Source: Durusdinium trenchii (lineage: Eukaryota > Sar > Dinophyceae > Suessiales > Symbiodiniaceae). Taken from it: a stretch of 64,000 nucleotides of DNA. The position numbers were made by a program, and so were the translations under genes. The stretch spans positions 206,479-270,478 of the forward strand of contig CAXAMN010005180.1 of the NCBI GenBank assembly GCA_963970005.1. Reading direction: 5' to 3'. The notes beneath the pieces are model-generated. The model made no database searches, had not been told where the DNA came from, and was given only the letters and a program-made list of their open reading frames with translations. Positions 23,490 through 33,600 of this stretch are shown here, one piece after another. Position 1 is the first letter of the stretch. Each line of letters opens with the position of its first letter.

Positions 23490-25625
23490 TCAATGATGGG
23501 TTTTATTGGTATGTCCTGATTGCTCACACGAAAACTGAAATTGTTTCTTTACATGTTTCCTGGCTTTTATGACCTCAACTTTATGGTCACAAACCTCATG
23601 AATCGGGCCTCCCCTCCCTGTACAGGATCGTGTAGCTCGTCCACTTTTCTTTCAAGTAATATATGTTGTTTGGTCACACTGATACACGCTTTTTTCGGAA
23701 TCCCAGGCAGGCATCGACCTCGTCCCTCTTCTTGGACCTGCCCAGCCCAGGCGCAATCTCTCCTGACCCTCGGACCTTCTCAATCGCCCCCTTCAAATTC
23801 AGTCATTCCCACTTCCACCTCAACCCGTCCAGTCAAGTCTGCTTGTAGTCCGAGGCTTCAGGTTGGTCTACCTTTGCGCCGCCCTATCCCTCACGACCTT
23901 CGGTGCCAGTTTGAAGCCCTACCAGAAACGGACATCAGAAGTCAGCCGGGCATGCATCCTCACCAAACCTCCAACGAGTCTACCTTCCACCTCATGTCAG
24001 CCTGCAGGATGACGCCACCGTCTTCCAGCAGTTTGGCGAACTTCAAGTTCCCATTTCTCTCCATCGTCATTCCCTTTTCTCATTGCAGTGCACAGGCATG
24101 TCAAGTGACCGAGCGCTCCTCGCACCGGATCCTATATTCTGGAAATTTGAAGAACGACGGACACGGTGTTGGGAGTTCCTCTTCACTCAGACACTTGCGC
24201 GGGTTTCTGTGGCCTCCAGCATGGGCCACCGTGTCCTCATGAACAAGACGTTGTCCTCCAAGACATGTACGTCCTACAAATCGCTCAAATGTTTCTTCCC
24301 ACCATTCAGAATCCTTCCCTCCTTTTCAGCGGCGCTGGACCAGGACCATTCAACTCATTCAACCTCATCCAGGAAGTCGATCTGCGCGGAGGTCCAGCGA
24401 GGAAAACGTCCGCACACCCACTTTGCCAGTTCCACGGCAAAGTTGAAGACGCCTCCCCTCGCAGGCCCCCAGTCATTTTGATAGTGGCGCGATCGTTTGC
24501 GGACTCTGTCAGCAGGGCGCCATATCCGTCCAACTGGCGCAGCGTCACCGAACCTGTAGCCAAATCCACTTGCGCACCCTTGCCCCTCAGAAATTGTTCA
24601 TCGCTCCTTGTGGTTCGCAACATGTGAGTAGCGTAGCGACCCCATCTAACAATGCAGAACCACTCCTCTCCCGCAACGACTGGATTTGAATCATTTTACA
24701 CTGGGCCGAAAGCGCTTCAAGATGCAAAGCCTGCACCTTTTGCAGAAGAGCGTCTGGCGGCTGGATCCCCAGCCCCATGGTCCAGTCCTGGCCAACCATC
24801 TTTTCCAACTTTGCACACGACCCAAAGTTCAGGCAAGTGCTTCTTGTAGGCGGCATGCTCTCGACCAGCGATCTCAACAGGCTGAGGCTGAGCCCTCCCG
24901 GCTGATAGGTGAAAAGCACTCTAAACAGCTCTCGCTCTCACCAGAACCCTGTCTAAGGGGTTCTGCGCTGGCAAATCTGAGCAGCATAGTGGAGTCGCTG
25001 CTCCAGCCTCAAACCATGAGTTCCTCCACAACCTCCGCCTTCACCATCAGCCTCTAGCCTCTGGATTGGGTCTCCCCAACGAAGTTAAGCTGACTCGCGT
25101 CAGTTGTGATCTTCACAATCCTTGACCATCACGTAGCCGACGAGGACGCGCAAAAGACCCAATGATGGCCACCACTCCTACCACCAGCGGCCCAACCTCA
25201 TTTTTGTCAACTCTTCTCAAAATTTCCAGTTGGAGAAGCAAGCAGGTGGTTCAGGTCTTTTCCTGCCCCACTCGCTCCACCTTCTCAATTGGATCAGCCT
25301 CTCCACACGAGGCGCCCCTACTCCACCTCGCGCTTTTACGAAATCCAACTCCCGCGTCGTAGCTCCACCGCTGGCTTCAAACATCAGTAGAGCTCGTTGC
25401 TCCAGGGTCCTCACCATGGCAGGGGCATTCCCTTGGTAGGGTCGTAAGCTGCCTCACTTTGAGCTTTCTCCGACCAAAAAGGGTTGACATGTTCAGGTGC
25501 CCCTGGTCCCAGCAGTCCATGCGCGTGCTTGGCTTCATTCTTTTGGTCCTCAATGATGGGCTTCAGTAGGCGCTCGTGCAGCTGTTTCTTCACAATGCTT
25601 CTCTTTATGACCTCATCTTTATGAT
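23490..25625 (-). mobile_element. Remnants of a copia-type gag/protease region
   Basis: Minus-strand fragments resemble gag-protease parts of dinoflagellate Ty1/copia polyproteins as I recall them: LKPIIEDQKNEAKHAHGLLG and APEHVNPFWSEKAQSEAA (25,593-25,411), EQRALLMFEASGGATTRELD (25,417-25,217), and a post-protease segment with VDLATGSVTLRQLDGYG and TIKMTGGLRG (24,623-24,306). KPIIEDQK recurs near 23,500, in a ~100-bp block homologous to 25,545-25,645, so two partial copies or a duplicated end are present. No LTR was found. The plus-strand frames of 240 and 153 codons here are taken as antisense shadows. Confidence 0.55.
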
Positions 25626-25649
25626 CAAAAGCTCATGAACTGGGATATT

Positions 25650-27340
25650 GGTGACATCCCTGGAACCTCACAAGCTCAACAGTTCCATAAGCGAGGTACA
25701 GTAGTATTTACGGTAATAGCATATTAGTAGTTATATTCGTGTATAGTTACGCAGTTCATGTCCCCCTTTCGGTGCTTTTTCGATCAGCCACTCCCAGTGT
25801 TTTGGGGAGGTTGGGCGCTTGGGCAGCGGCATTGTTCAAAGCCTTTTGACATCTGACTCCTTCAATCTCGCTCAATCTTGTTCAAGTTTCAGGCGATGTC
25901 ATCGTCGTCATGGTGGATGTGTTCATTGAGGTACCAAGGTTTGGGGCATACTTCTTTGGTCCATTCCCACAAGAAAGCTCAACTATGTCCAGTTCATCTC
26001 AAGCCGCATGGGGCAGGAATGGTTGCTCAACCAACACTGCACCTGCAATTTGCATGGGTATGTACGCAAATTTGCTGAAAAGACATGAATCTTGAGAGAA
26101 CAAACGCCTTTGCAGATCGAACATTGCTGCAGCCACATGGCATCTAGCTTCTGAACTTGAAACATAAGCTAAATCTTAGCATGTTCAGCACCAGCAGGAC
26201 GCAATCCCCAAGCAGCGCATGATTGATTTAAATTTAGCACACGTGAGCTTTTTCATTAGGCACAATATTGACATATGTTATATACTAGATACATATAGTT
26301 ATATATATATATATACACACTGTATATAGTTGAAAAGTTAATAGCCATCGCAAAGATGGAGAAGTGACAAAGAAGAAAAATCCTGAGGACGGCACCCATA
26401 AGATGCACCTCATACGCCCGCTCTAGGCCCATGGCCCAAAGCGCCGCCCAAAGGGCCTTAACGCCCTAATATGATCAGAGAGAACACCAAGAAGTCCCAG
26501 CACATGACAAAGTCTTCAGTCTCTTGTGGATTGTCTTTGCTCAGGCTCTGGCATGACTCTCCATAAAACACATGCTGGCGGCACCACCTGAGCTCTGGTT
26601 TCTCCCGTTCGGGCTGCATCGAGACCTGCATGAAGAGAAAGAAAGCGAAAGTGAGAGAGAGAGAGAGAGAAAAAAAAACAAAGATGGATAGCGTCTGCTC
26701 TTCTGTCGATTGCCGCACCCATTTAGGCAGCAGCCGTGTTGTTGCCAAAGGTACATCAAGTTCCTGACCGCCTCTTTGGTGAGCTGCACCTCAACATGCA
26801 ACCCCTTTTGGAGGACACCTAGACATCCTTCCAAAAATGTTTAAGCTCTAAAGTAGCTAAGCTATGCTATCATAAAGATTTAAAGGAACTCTGATCCTCG
26901 CCTTGCCCTGGTGAGTGTCCTCGGTGTCCTTATAGGAAATGTCTAGAAAAGCTCTATCGAGTCTATCGAAGCACTATACCATGCCAAAACTATCACCACA
27001 CAAGCTTGTATAAAATCTTGTGCCGTGATTTCTCATTCCACACCGCCCTTTTCTACAGGATTTTGTCCTTGAACTTGAACGCTCCAACTAGCCCATCCCT
27101 TCAGACCGGGCAGAAGGCATTCCTCTGGTTGGACGTGGAAAGCGGCAAAAACGAAGGAACATGCAGTGCATCTGGCAATCTTCGGACATGAAGTCACCAA
27201 ACGGGAGCAATTGTACATAGACTACGTAGCTGACAATGCTTCGCATTGACAATGCTTCGCATGACTCATGGTGCCACATAAGCTTGAAGCACTAGGGTAC
27301 TCAAGCAGTTGGACTCCAGCTATCTCTTTGAATTCAGAAT
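25650..27340. other. Intergenic DNA with microsatellites
   Basis: Contains a TA-rich tract (26,275-26,330, ATATATATATATAT core) and a GA/A tract (26,650-26,690). No coding feature is recognised. Confidence 0.5.
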
Positions 27341-27350
27341 CAGAAGCATT

Positions 27351-29222
27351 TCAGCTCCTGTCTTTCTGAAAGTAGTGGAGCACATCCTTGTAGAACTGGA
27401 TCGCCTCATCGGACGATTTGGACCAAGTGAAATTTGCTTTGGCATTTTTTCGAGCTTCAACTTTCATCTTCTCCAAGGAATTGCCTTGCCCGCTGATCAC
27501 CTCTTGGATTGCCCTCTTTGCATCTTGCATATCCAGCGGATCGTACAAACGACCGTTCACCCCATCTGTGACCACCAAAGGAACTGCAACTGCCCTAGGG
27601 CCGACGACTGCAATGCCGGCCGCTTGCGACTCAATGAAGACCAGATCCAAGGTGCCGGTCACGGTGGGTGAAAAGAAGATATCCGCTGATGCAACAGTCG
27701 ATGCCAATTTCTCCCCAGTCACTGCACCAGGCATGTAAACGTCTGGCCTGTGGCCAATCTCTTGGTGTATCGACTCCCATGAGTCGCCATGTCCGATGAT
27801 TGCAAAGCGACACAATTCTGGTTCACCTGGAGGGTTGGTGACCTTCACAAGATCAATCAATTTGTCCACTTGCTTCTCTGGCGAGAGGCGCCCAACAAAG
27901 ACCACAAGAGGAACCTCAGGTCTACCATTGCTACAAGTTGCACGTGTTTCTGAGCTTGCCTTGGATGGATGGAAAAATTCCAAGTCGCAACCTGTGGACC
28001 AGAAACGAGTGTTGGGATGTCCTTGAAACCAGGATTGATCCTTTTGTGAACCATCGATGAGCAAATGGCCTGTCACAAGAGGAAACATCACTTCGCAAGC
28101 AGCTCGGACGACTTGAGGAGAGTAGTCACCAATGAACCCTGGCACATATGTGGCATAAAGGTCAATGCGCGAGTGATGAGAGATCACTGTAGGGATTCCA
28201 AGCCACCAAAGGAAAGGGACAAGAAAAATTGCACACGGAGTGAAATCAAAGAACTGAATGATGTGCGGTCTGAAACGGATCAGCGCAATCAGGAAGTGAG
28301 GAGATGGAAGCGTGATTTTGTGCTTCGGCTGAACTTCTACTCCTGGACCACGTGTTACCGTGGCGCCATAGTTTTCGGGGGCCAGATGAGTAGTTGGGCT
28401 TCCATTGCTGCAAAACACATGAACCTTGTGGCCGTCACGGACAAGAGCCTGGATGGTGTTCCTAGCAAAGTTCTGCACACCATCCAACTTTGGAGGAAAT
28501 GAATCACCCGAAAGCAAGACACGCATTTGCTCTCCTGCTTTTGGGCAACCTGCCCAGCAAAACTTCAGAAGCATGGCTCTGAAGCCTTTGAGCATCACAA
28601 CGAAAGCACTTGCATAGAGCACAGCGCTTGGCCATCGAAACTGCAAAACGCAGGATAAGGTCAAAATTGGTGTCATGGTGCACTTCCACTGTGCACAGAG
28701 CAAGCTCTGGCTCTTGCCTTTCTTCTCAAGACGTCGCTCTTCAATGGTCACTGCCACCAAGCAAAGGACTGCCACACTCAGGGCCATCGCCAAATCAATG
28801 AGAGGGACCCCCAACCTTGTGTTCACGTAGTAGACTACCAACATGCCAGATCCATACACTGTCCCAAGAGCCGCCAAAACGACCAAAGGAGGAGCGTAAA
28901 GCTGGCTGCTCTTCATGAAGCAAATCAAGGCCATCCCAATCCAAAGCAGTGGGTAGCATGCTGCTGCACAAACACCAAAAACGCTCAAGATTGCCATGTA
29001 CTTCAAGGAAGTCCACGTGTCGTACGGGCGTGTTGCTGTCAGCATTTGAAGCCGAAGCCTTTCTTCCATTTGCTTGAGCTCGGCCTGCCACATCTTCTGC
29101 GACCACGCCAGCGCTCTAGTCTTTCTGAGCTTCGAACCAAATTGCCCTGAAAAGCAAAGTGAACAATCCGACAATGCTTTAGGTGCGTGTATCCCGTAGA
29201 ACTTCCAGGCCCGTAATGTCAA
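27351..29222 (-). CDS. Membrane-anchored GT4 glycosyltransferase, SQD2-like
   Basis: An open frame of 623 codons. Residues 74-212 carry about four hydrophobic membrane segments (74-103, 108-133, 139-160, 183-212), preceded by a basic/amphipathic stretch. Residues 233-605 form a GT-B glycosyltransferase of family GT4: LLSGDSFPPKLDGV (donor-side N-terminal loop), SHHSRIDLYATYVPG, FVGRLSPEKQVDKL at 442-455, then FIESQAAGIAVVGPRAVAVP with Glu531, the usual first glutamate of the EX7E motif. The GPRAxAVP tail and overall order resemble plant/algal SQD2, which moves sulfoquinovose from UDP-sulfoquinovose to diacylglycerol. Lipid glycosylation is therefore the likely role, but the sugar is not proven. 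The first about 26 residues may be intron: TTTGCTTTTCAG|GG at 29,147 is a good acceptor, and coding could continue upstream in another frame (29,179-29,523). Confidence 0.85.
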   Translation of the reverse strand: MTLRAWKFYGIHAPKALSDCSLCFSGQFGSKLRKTRALAWSQKMWQAELKQMEERLRLQMLTATRPYDTWTSLKYMAILSVFGVCAAACYPLLWIGMALICFMKSSQLYAPPLVVLAALGTVYGSGMLVVYYVNTRLGVPLIDLAMALSVAVLCLVAVTIEERRLEKKGKSQSLLCAQWKCTMTPILTLSCVLQFRWPSAVLYASAFVVMLKGFRAMLLKFCWAGCPKAGEQMRVLLSGDSFPPKLDGVQNFARNTIQALVRDGHKVHVFCSNGSPTTHLAPENYGATVTRGPGVEVQPKHKITLPSPHFLIALIRFRPHIIQFFDFTPCAIFLVPFLWWLGIPTVISHHSRIDLYATYVPGFIGDYSPQVVRAACEVMFPLVTGHLLIDGSQKDQSWFQGHPNTRFWSTGCDLEFFHPSKASSETRATCSNGRPEVPLVVFVGRLSPEKQVDKLIDLVKVTNPPGEPELCRFAIIGHGDSWESIHQEIGHRPDVYMPGAVTGEKLASTVASADIFFSPTVTGTLDLVFIESQAAGIAVVGPRAVAVPLVVTDGVNGRLYDPLDMQDAKRAIQEVISGQGNSLEKMKVEARKNAKANFTWSKSSDEAIQFYKDVLHYFQKDRS

Positions 29223-29523
29223 TATGTTTCAAGAAGTCATGAGACTGTCCGAATCTCAGTCTCTCTTGCTTCAAATTCTGCGAAGCGGCATCTTGTGGCT
29301 GCATTGCTAATAGCGCCTTTTCCACAAGAGATTCGGGGACCTCATTGCAAAGCAGATTGAAGCATGAAGCGAGTTTGACTGCATGATACAAATTAATCAG
29401 CGAAGGGACCTGCAGTCGAAAGCGCTCTTTTGTGACCTGGTTCACAGCAGAAGGGAATTCTCTATGCTCAGACTCGTTGTCACGCTTTGCTTCTTTGTGA
29501 CTTTGTGTTCCTCCCTTGAGCAT
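29179..29523 (-). CDS. Possible upstream exon of the glycosyltransferase gene
   Basis: A minus-strand frame of 114 codons directly upstream in transcription order of the GT4 frame, with coding-like content (LCNEVPESLVEKALLAMQPQ, QSHDFLKHIDITGLEV). It is in a different frame from the GT4 ORF but could be joined by a short intron ending at 29,147. Another coding-like piece, DSFVDSLWEAIVKTAREKAQ, lies further upstream on the same strand near 30,015-30,100 behind a CATCCAG acceptor. No domain is recognised. Confidence 0.35.
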   Translation of the reverse strand: MLKGGTQSHKEAKRDNESEHREFPSAVNQVTKERFRLQVPSLINLYHAVKLASCFNLLCNEVPESLVEKALLAMQPQDAASQNLKQERLRFGQSHDFLKHIDITGLEVLRDTRT

Positions 29524-29559
29524 GCCTGAGCAGCCATCACTGCATCAGCTGTTTGATCT

Positions 29560-30553
29560 CAGCAAGCGCAAAGCCCGGCGAGCTGTGCTAAACATGCATG
29601 ACTTATGACATCGACACAATATCGTAGAGGTGAAGAAAGAAGGTAAGGGCCCCTTAAAGGAGCAGAAACTCTTTCCTTTCCTTCTCTCTTTTTGGACATA
29701 TAAGCAGCAGCAGCAGTATACTCAGCCTTGCTCCGTTCCAAGGCAAGGACCCAATTCAATGAAGATACTCTGCCGCTTCTGGCCCACATCGAACAATCAG
29801 AATAGTGAGCATATGAAGACGGCAAAACAATACAACACGTGGTGGTCCTTGGAAGTCCTTGTTGGACCTTATTGGGGTTGGAAGCTTTGTTCAAGGTCGA
29901 ACGTGAAGTTGGAATATTGTATATTTATTGATTTCTGGGACAATGGATTTTTCTTCGTGAAGTGGAAAAACGGACCTAAAGTACTAAGATGTGACATACG
30001 AGCACTACAATGTGTACAAATCCTGTTGGGCCTTTTCGCGGGCCGTCTTCACGATGGCTTCCCAAAGGCTGTCAACGAAAGAATCGGTTTCCTGGATGGA
30101 GACAGTTCAAAGAAGGCAATGTGGTTTTTGCAAAACTGACCCATGCACAGCAAACCTGACACAGCAATTTGTAGCAGACTGTCGTGATGCCTCAGCCCCA
30201 TTGGGCTAACCGGATCAGTGTAAAAAATTAAGCTGATCCTCATTGAAATATCAATGCACTATGCCTGACACAATACCTGGACCTGGCACAGTTTGCCAAC
30301 CAACTGCAACACAAACTTCAAGTCCAAAAAAGGATTGCTTAAACTGGTTATATAAATAAGTAGCAATCCGAAGAAGTTTGCGAAGCTTCAGACTCACGGA
30401 TGCAAAAAAGTCTGTTTAAATCCTTTCAAGCAGAATGGTCTGTTCAAGTAACCAATGCAACTTGAACCCCGTGCAGTCTGTAGCTGTTCGAAGGCACGGA
30501 GGGAAACAAATTAGAACTGGGTTTCGGGCCAAACAGGAAGACAAAAGATACTG
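29560..30553. other. Anonymous DNA upstream of the glycosyltransferase
   Basis: Apart from the possible minus-strand exon near 30,015-30,100, nothing identifiable was seen. A GCAGCAGCAGCA tract lies at 29,704-29,715. Confidence 0.4.
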
Positions 30554-30640
30554 ATTAGTAGCTTCTTGTTACTAGTAGTAAGGTGCCTTGCTACTAGTAG
30601 CGTCCTTGCTACTAGTAGTAATGCCAGGAGCTACTAGTAG
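30554..30640. repeat. CTACTAGTAG dispersed repeat, locus 2
   Basis: Four palindromic TACTAGTA cores joined by GTAAGGTGCCTTG, GCGTCCTTG and AATGCCAGGAG linkers; the same vocabulary as the loci at 5.0, 36.5 and 37.6 kb. Confidence 0.8.
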
Positions 30641-32066
30641 AAAATGGAAACATGGGACAACAGGAGAAAGGTAAAATGCCTACATACAGCGGAGCGGGTG
30701 TAAGGCCGAAAGGGGCAGGAACTAAACGTGAAATGTTGGTGCATACCATCTTTACATACCGCTTGCATCACGCTTGAGATGGGAGAGATCTCAACCAGAT
30801 CACAAGCCAAAGCCTGGACAGCCCTTGCACAACCGAAGTTGCAAGAATGGCCGCCAAGGCGATGGCGCAACCTTGTGTGAAAAAATGTGAAAAGCATCCC
30901 TGCCCTCAAGGTAGAAGACTTGCTCTGAACCGTCCAGTGAATAGTTCGCATTGGATCGCCTTGTCTGCCAAATCTCAGCCTTCCCCCGTGCCAAAGCTCA
31001 AGCCTCCCTTCACAGCCATGTGCCTTGTCGGCACCTTGGAGCACCACCACAACAGTGATGATAAGTCAGCGATCAAATTGAATCCCCACGTCCCGTCATA
31101 CTCTATGTTAGGCTCTTCTTGTCGAACCCCATCAGCGCTTTGCAGGAGAGTCAACAAACCAAGCATCACCATTTCCGGCTTTCTGAATCCCGATTCTCCT
31201 TCTGCTCCGTGGCGGTCTTTTCCTTCACGCCAAGCTGCCAATGCCCAGCCCAGCCTGAGTCTGAGCTCATGAAACTGTTCACTGCCAAGGCCTTCGCGCC
31301 AAAGTCCGCAGTGTCATCCTGGCTTCCTGGCTTGGCACTTCGTTCGTCTTAACTGAACACTCCTGCGCCCAAAGAAACTTCACCTCCAAGCGGCGCATCC
31401 TTTCCAGGCCTTGCCTCTCAAAAAACTCCACGTGCGGCACTGCTGTCCAAGTAGAGTTCCATTAGGGTTTCTTATGATTCTTGGGCTGTTTCTATGGGGG
31501 CTTCATGGGTTTCTAGGGGAACCCCTGTCAAAAGGCCGGCCAAAAGGCGTTATCAACATACGCTGCTCTGAACTTGGATCTCCCCTTTGAAAGGGCGCAA
31601 TACCGGCATGGAACAGAGCCATCAGCTTGCGTGTTCTGATCCGATCCGCGTCCAGGATCTTCTCGCCACCCTTCTCCTGGACTCGGTCATAGGCCTTGTA
31701 CATGTCCATCTTCCGGAACTCCTCTGCGTCTCCTTCGTCCATTTCCTCGCCCTGCTCACATCTTCACACGCTACTGCCTATTTCACTTTCATCCTCTGCA
31801 TCCTGGCTCTTGTCCAATCTCTCCTCAATTCTCTGGCGTTGGAGGCACAGAAATCTCAGCCTTCTTTTTGGCCTGCCGACAATCGCTCTGTGTCTGCCAA
31901 GCGCTTCACAACGCAGGCTGACGCCGCCCCTTCCCAGGAGATACTCGTTACTGGCCACACTTCTCCCAAGGAAGAAGATACCCTGACGCCATGCTGTGTC
32001 GTCCTTCGGGATCACTCCTTTATTGTGAGATCTTCTGGCCTTACTCATGGGGGCGTTGAAGAACAT
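30634..32066 (-). mobile_element. Probable copia-type pol remnant
   Basis: Minus strand 31,742-31,503 reads EEFRKMDMYKAYDRV followed by EKILDADRIRTRKLMA, resembling the start of the RVT_2 reverse transcriptase in copia elements (acidic residue-rich spacer, then KMDxYxxYDRV and R-rich strand). The preceding frame, 32,066-31,764, is basic then acidic like the integrase-RT spacer. Frames at 31,241-30,975 and 31,050-30,634 may be the 3' part, but no catalytic RT or RNase H motif could be read, so decay is heavy. The 169-codon plus-strand frame at 31,587-32,096 is treated as antisense. Confidence 0.35.
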
Positions 32067-32169
32067 TCATCAACACCTGAGAAGGTTGCATGCTGACCCG
32101 TGTCCGACATTATCACCTCAGACTATCTTGCAGAGTGGGTCAAGGCCTGATAGCGGGCGCCTAATAATC

Positions 32170-32930
32170 TAACTAGCCCCGGGCCACAAACATGCCCAGT
32201 CTTCTTCTTCGCCACTGAAACTCATATATTTCGCAGTTGCTCTTGGCCTGAAGCAAAAGAAACGATGTTGCAATCCCGACCCAGAGGGAAAGCACAGCAG
32301 ATCAATCCCAGCTAAGGTACAAGCAACTGAGACAGGTGTCACTGAGAACACCGCTACCACGACAGGGGAAGTTAACACAAACAAATTACCTTGATAGGAG
32401 AACCCAAGATACGCAAGGGCACCAACATCAACCAGGGAATCAAGGGAACAATACTGATAAGCGGTCAACTATCACCCCAAAGGGAAGCAACAGGTTTGAC
32501 AGCAACGCAAGAATACAGCTATGCTGTCTGAATGACGAATGAGAATCAATTCAGGGATGTTGGCCCCGACCAAGCGGTGTCGTCCACTTTTGAATTTGTG
32601 CCCGTGTGGCTGAGGTTTTGAGCCTTGTTGGCGCGCATGGGAGCTGGGAGCACCCCAATCAGCCACAAAAACCTCTCTCCCAGTAGTGCCTGCGATAGTT
32701 GCTATCTTCAGTACAATAAAAGAAAGCTGGTTTTGGGCCTCTCTGTGAGTCACTTGAGCAGCTTTCCCCGCTTCTAGCACCTTTTGTTACTGTGTGCTTC
32801 ATTTTTGGTGTCGGTGACCGCCACTTTTTTGCATCAGGTGAATGTTCAGGAGCATTCTCAAACCCTCGTTTTTTACAGGCTATCACATAGTCTTGCAGGA
32901 GGAAGTGCTTCTGTGAACGCCTGTCACGTG
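32170..32930 (-). other. Unassigned minus-strand coding-like sequence
   Basis: A minus frame at 32,886-32,659 contains KKRGFENAPEHSPDAKKW and SPTPKMKHTVTKGARSGE, which look like true coding sequence. It may be a further exon of the two-exon gene next to it, reached past a splice site before that gene's stop at 32,936. No domain recognised. Confidence 0.3.
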
Positions 32931-32935
32931 AAGAA

Positions 32936-33297
32936 CTAGCTATTGAATTCTGGAAATTCTACAGGGGTACACCTGCTAAGACTTTCCAAGGCTGTACGCA
33001 CACAATTCTTGACATCAACTATCTGGATTGCGCTCACAAGGCTCAAGAACCAGTCCTCCCACATGTCTGGATGGCGCCGGAAACGGTCAGCAGCAAGTAA
33101 ATGTGAGACGAACAAGGCCTGCAAAGCCAACAAATAATATGGTTGAATCTGGGTTTTGTGTGTATATATATAGAAATATAATACTTGCCAAAACTGTTTG
33201 CCAACTGGCCTCGACACACACGTTGGCTTCCGCTTCACCTCCTCCGACTGAACGTCGTAACTAAATCGTTGGTATCCGTGAAATCCACCAACCCCGG
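32936..33297 (-). CDS. Two-exon gene of unknown function
   Basis: Exon 1 (33,297-33,185) reads GVGGFHGYQRFSYDVQSEE and ends KQFWQ at a CAA|GTATTA donor. A 66-bp AT-rich GT-AG intron (33,184-33,119, acceptor TTTGCAG|GCC) keeps phase 0 into exon 2 (33,118-32,936), ALFVSHLLAADRFRRHPDMW and EDWFLSLVSAIQIVDVKN, ending EFPEFNS and a stop. Exon 1 is itself preceded by a good acceptor (GCGCAG), so more exons lie upstream. The product is mostly helical and I do not recognise a family. The clean splice phase makes a real gene likely. Confidence 0.45.
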
Positions 33298-33545
33298 CTG
33301 CGCAAGGGGGAGCGCGTAAGGGAAGAAGAGCAAGAACCAAGTAGGCGTAGCCAAGTCTTAACTCTAACTTGACTGTAAGTTAGTGGTTCTGAGAGCACCA
33401 ACTAACTAGTTGTAGCGTAGCCACATCGGGATCCTAACGTGACTCTACATTTAACATCCCGAATCCGCAAAAATCAGCTACTAGATACAACAATGTAACA
33501 CCAAGCCTCGTGGGCACTGCCAATCATCCCGCCAGTTGTTTCTTT

Positions 33546-33569
33546 ACACTCTTTCTTTCTCTCTCTTTA

Positions 33570-33597
<28 letters not shown>
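33546..33597. repeat. (CT)n microsatellite
   Basis: CTTTCTTTCTCTCTCTTTAT followed by about 14 uninterrupted CT dinucleotides. Confidence 0.9.

Positions 33598-33599
<2 letters not shown>

Positions 33600-33600
<1 letters not shown>

Noticed and set aside
23520-24242. 240-codon plus-strand frame
   Set aside because: Ser/Pro-rich composition, antisense to copia-like minus-strand remnants, no motif.
31587-32096. 169-codon plus-strand frame
   Set aside because: Antisense to a probable copia spacer/RT start; leucine-rich by complementarity.
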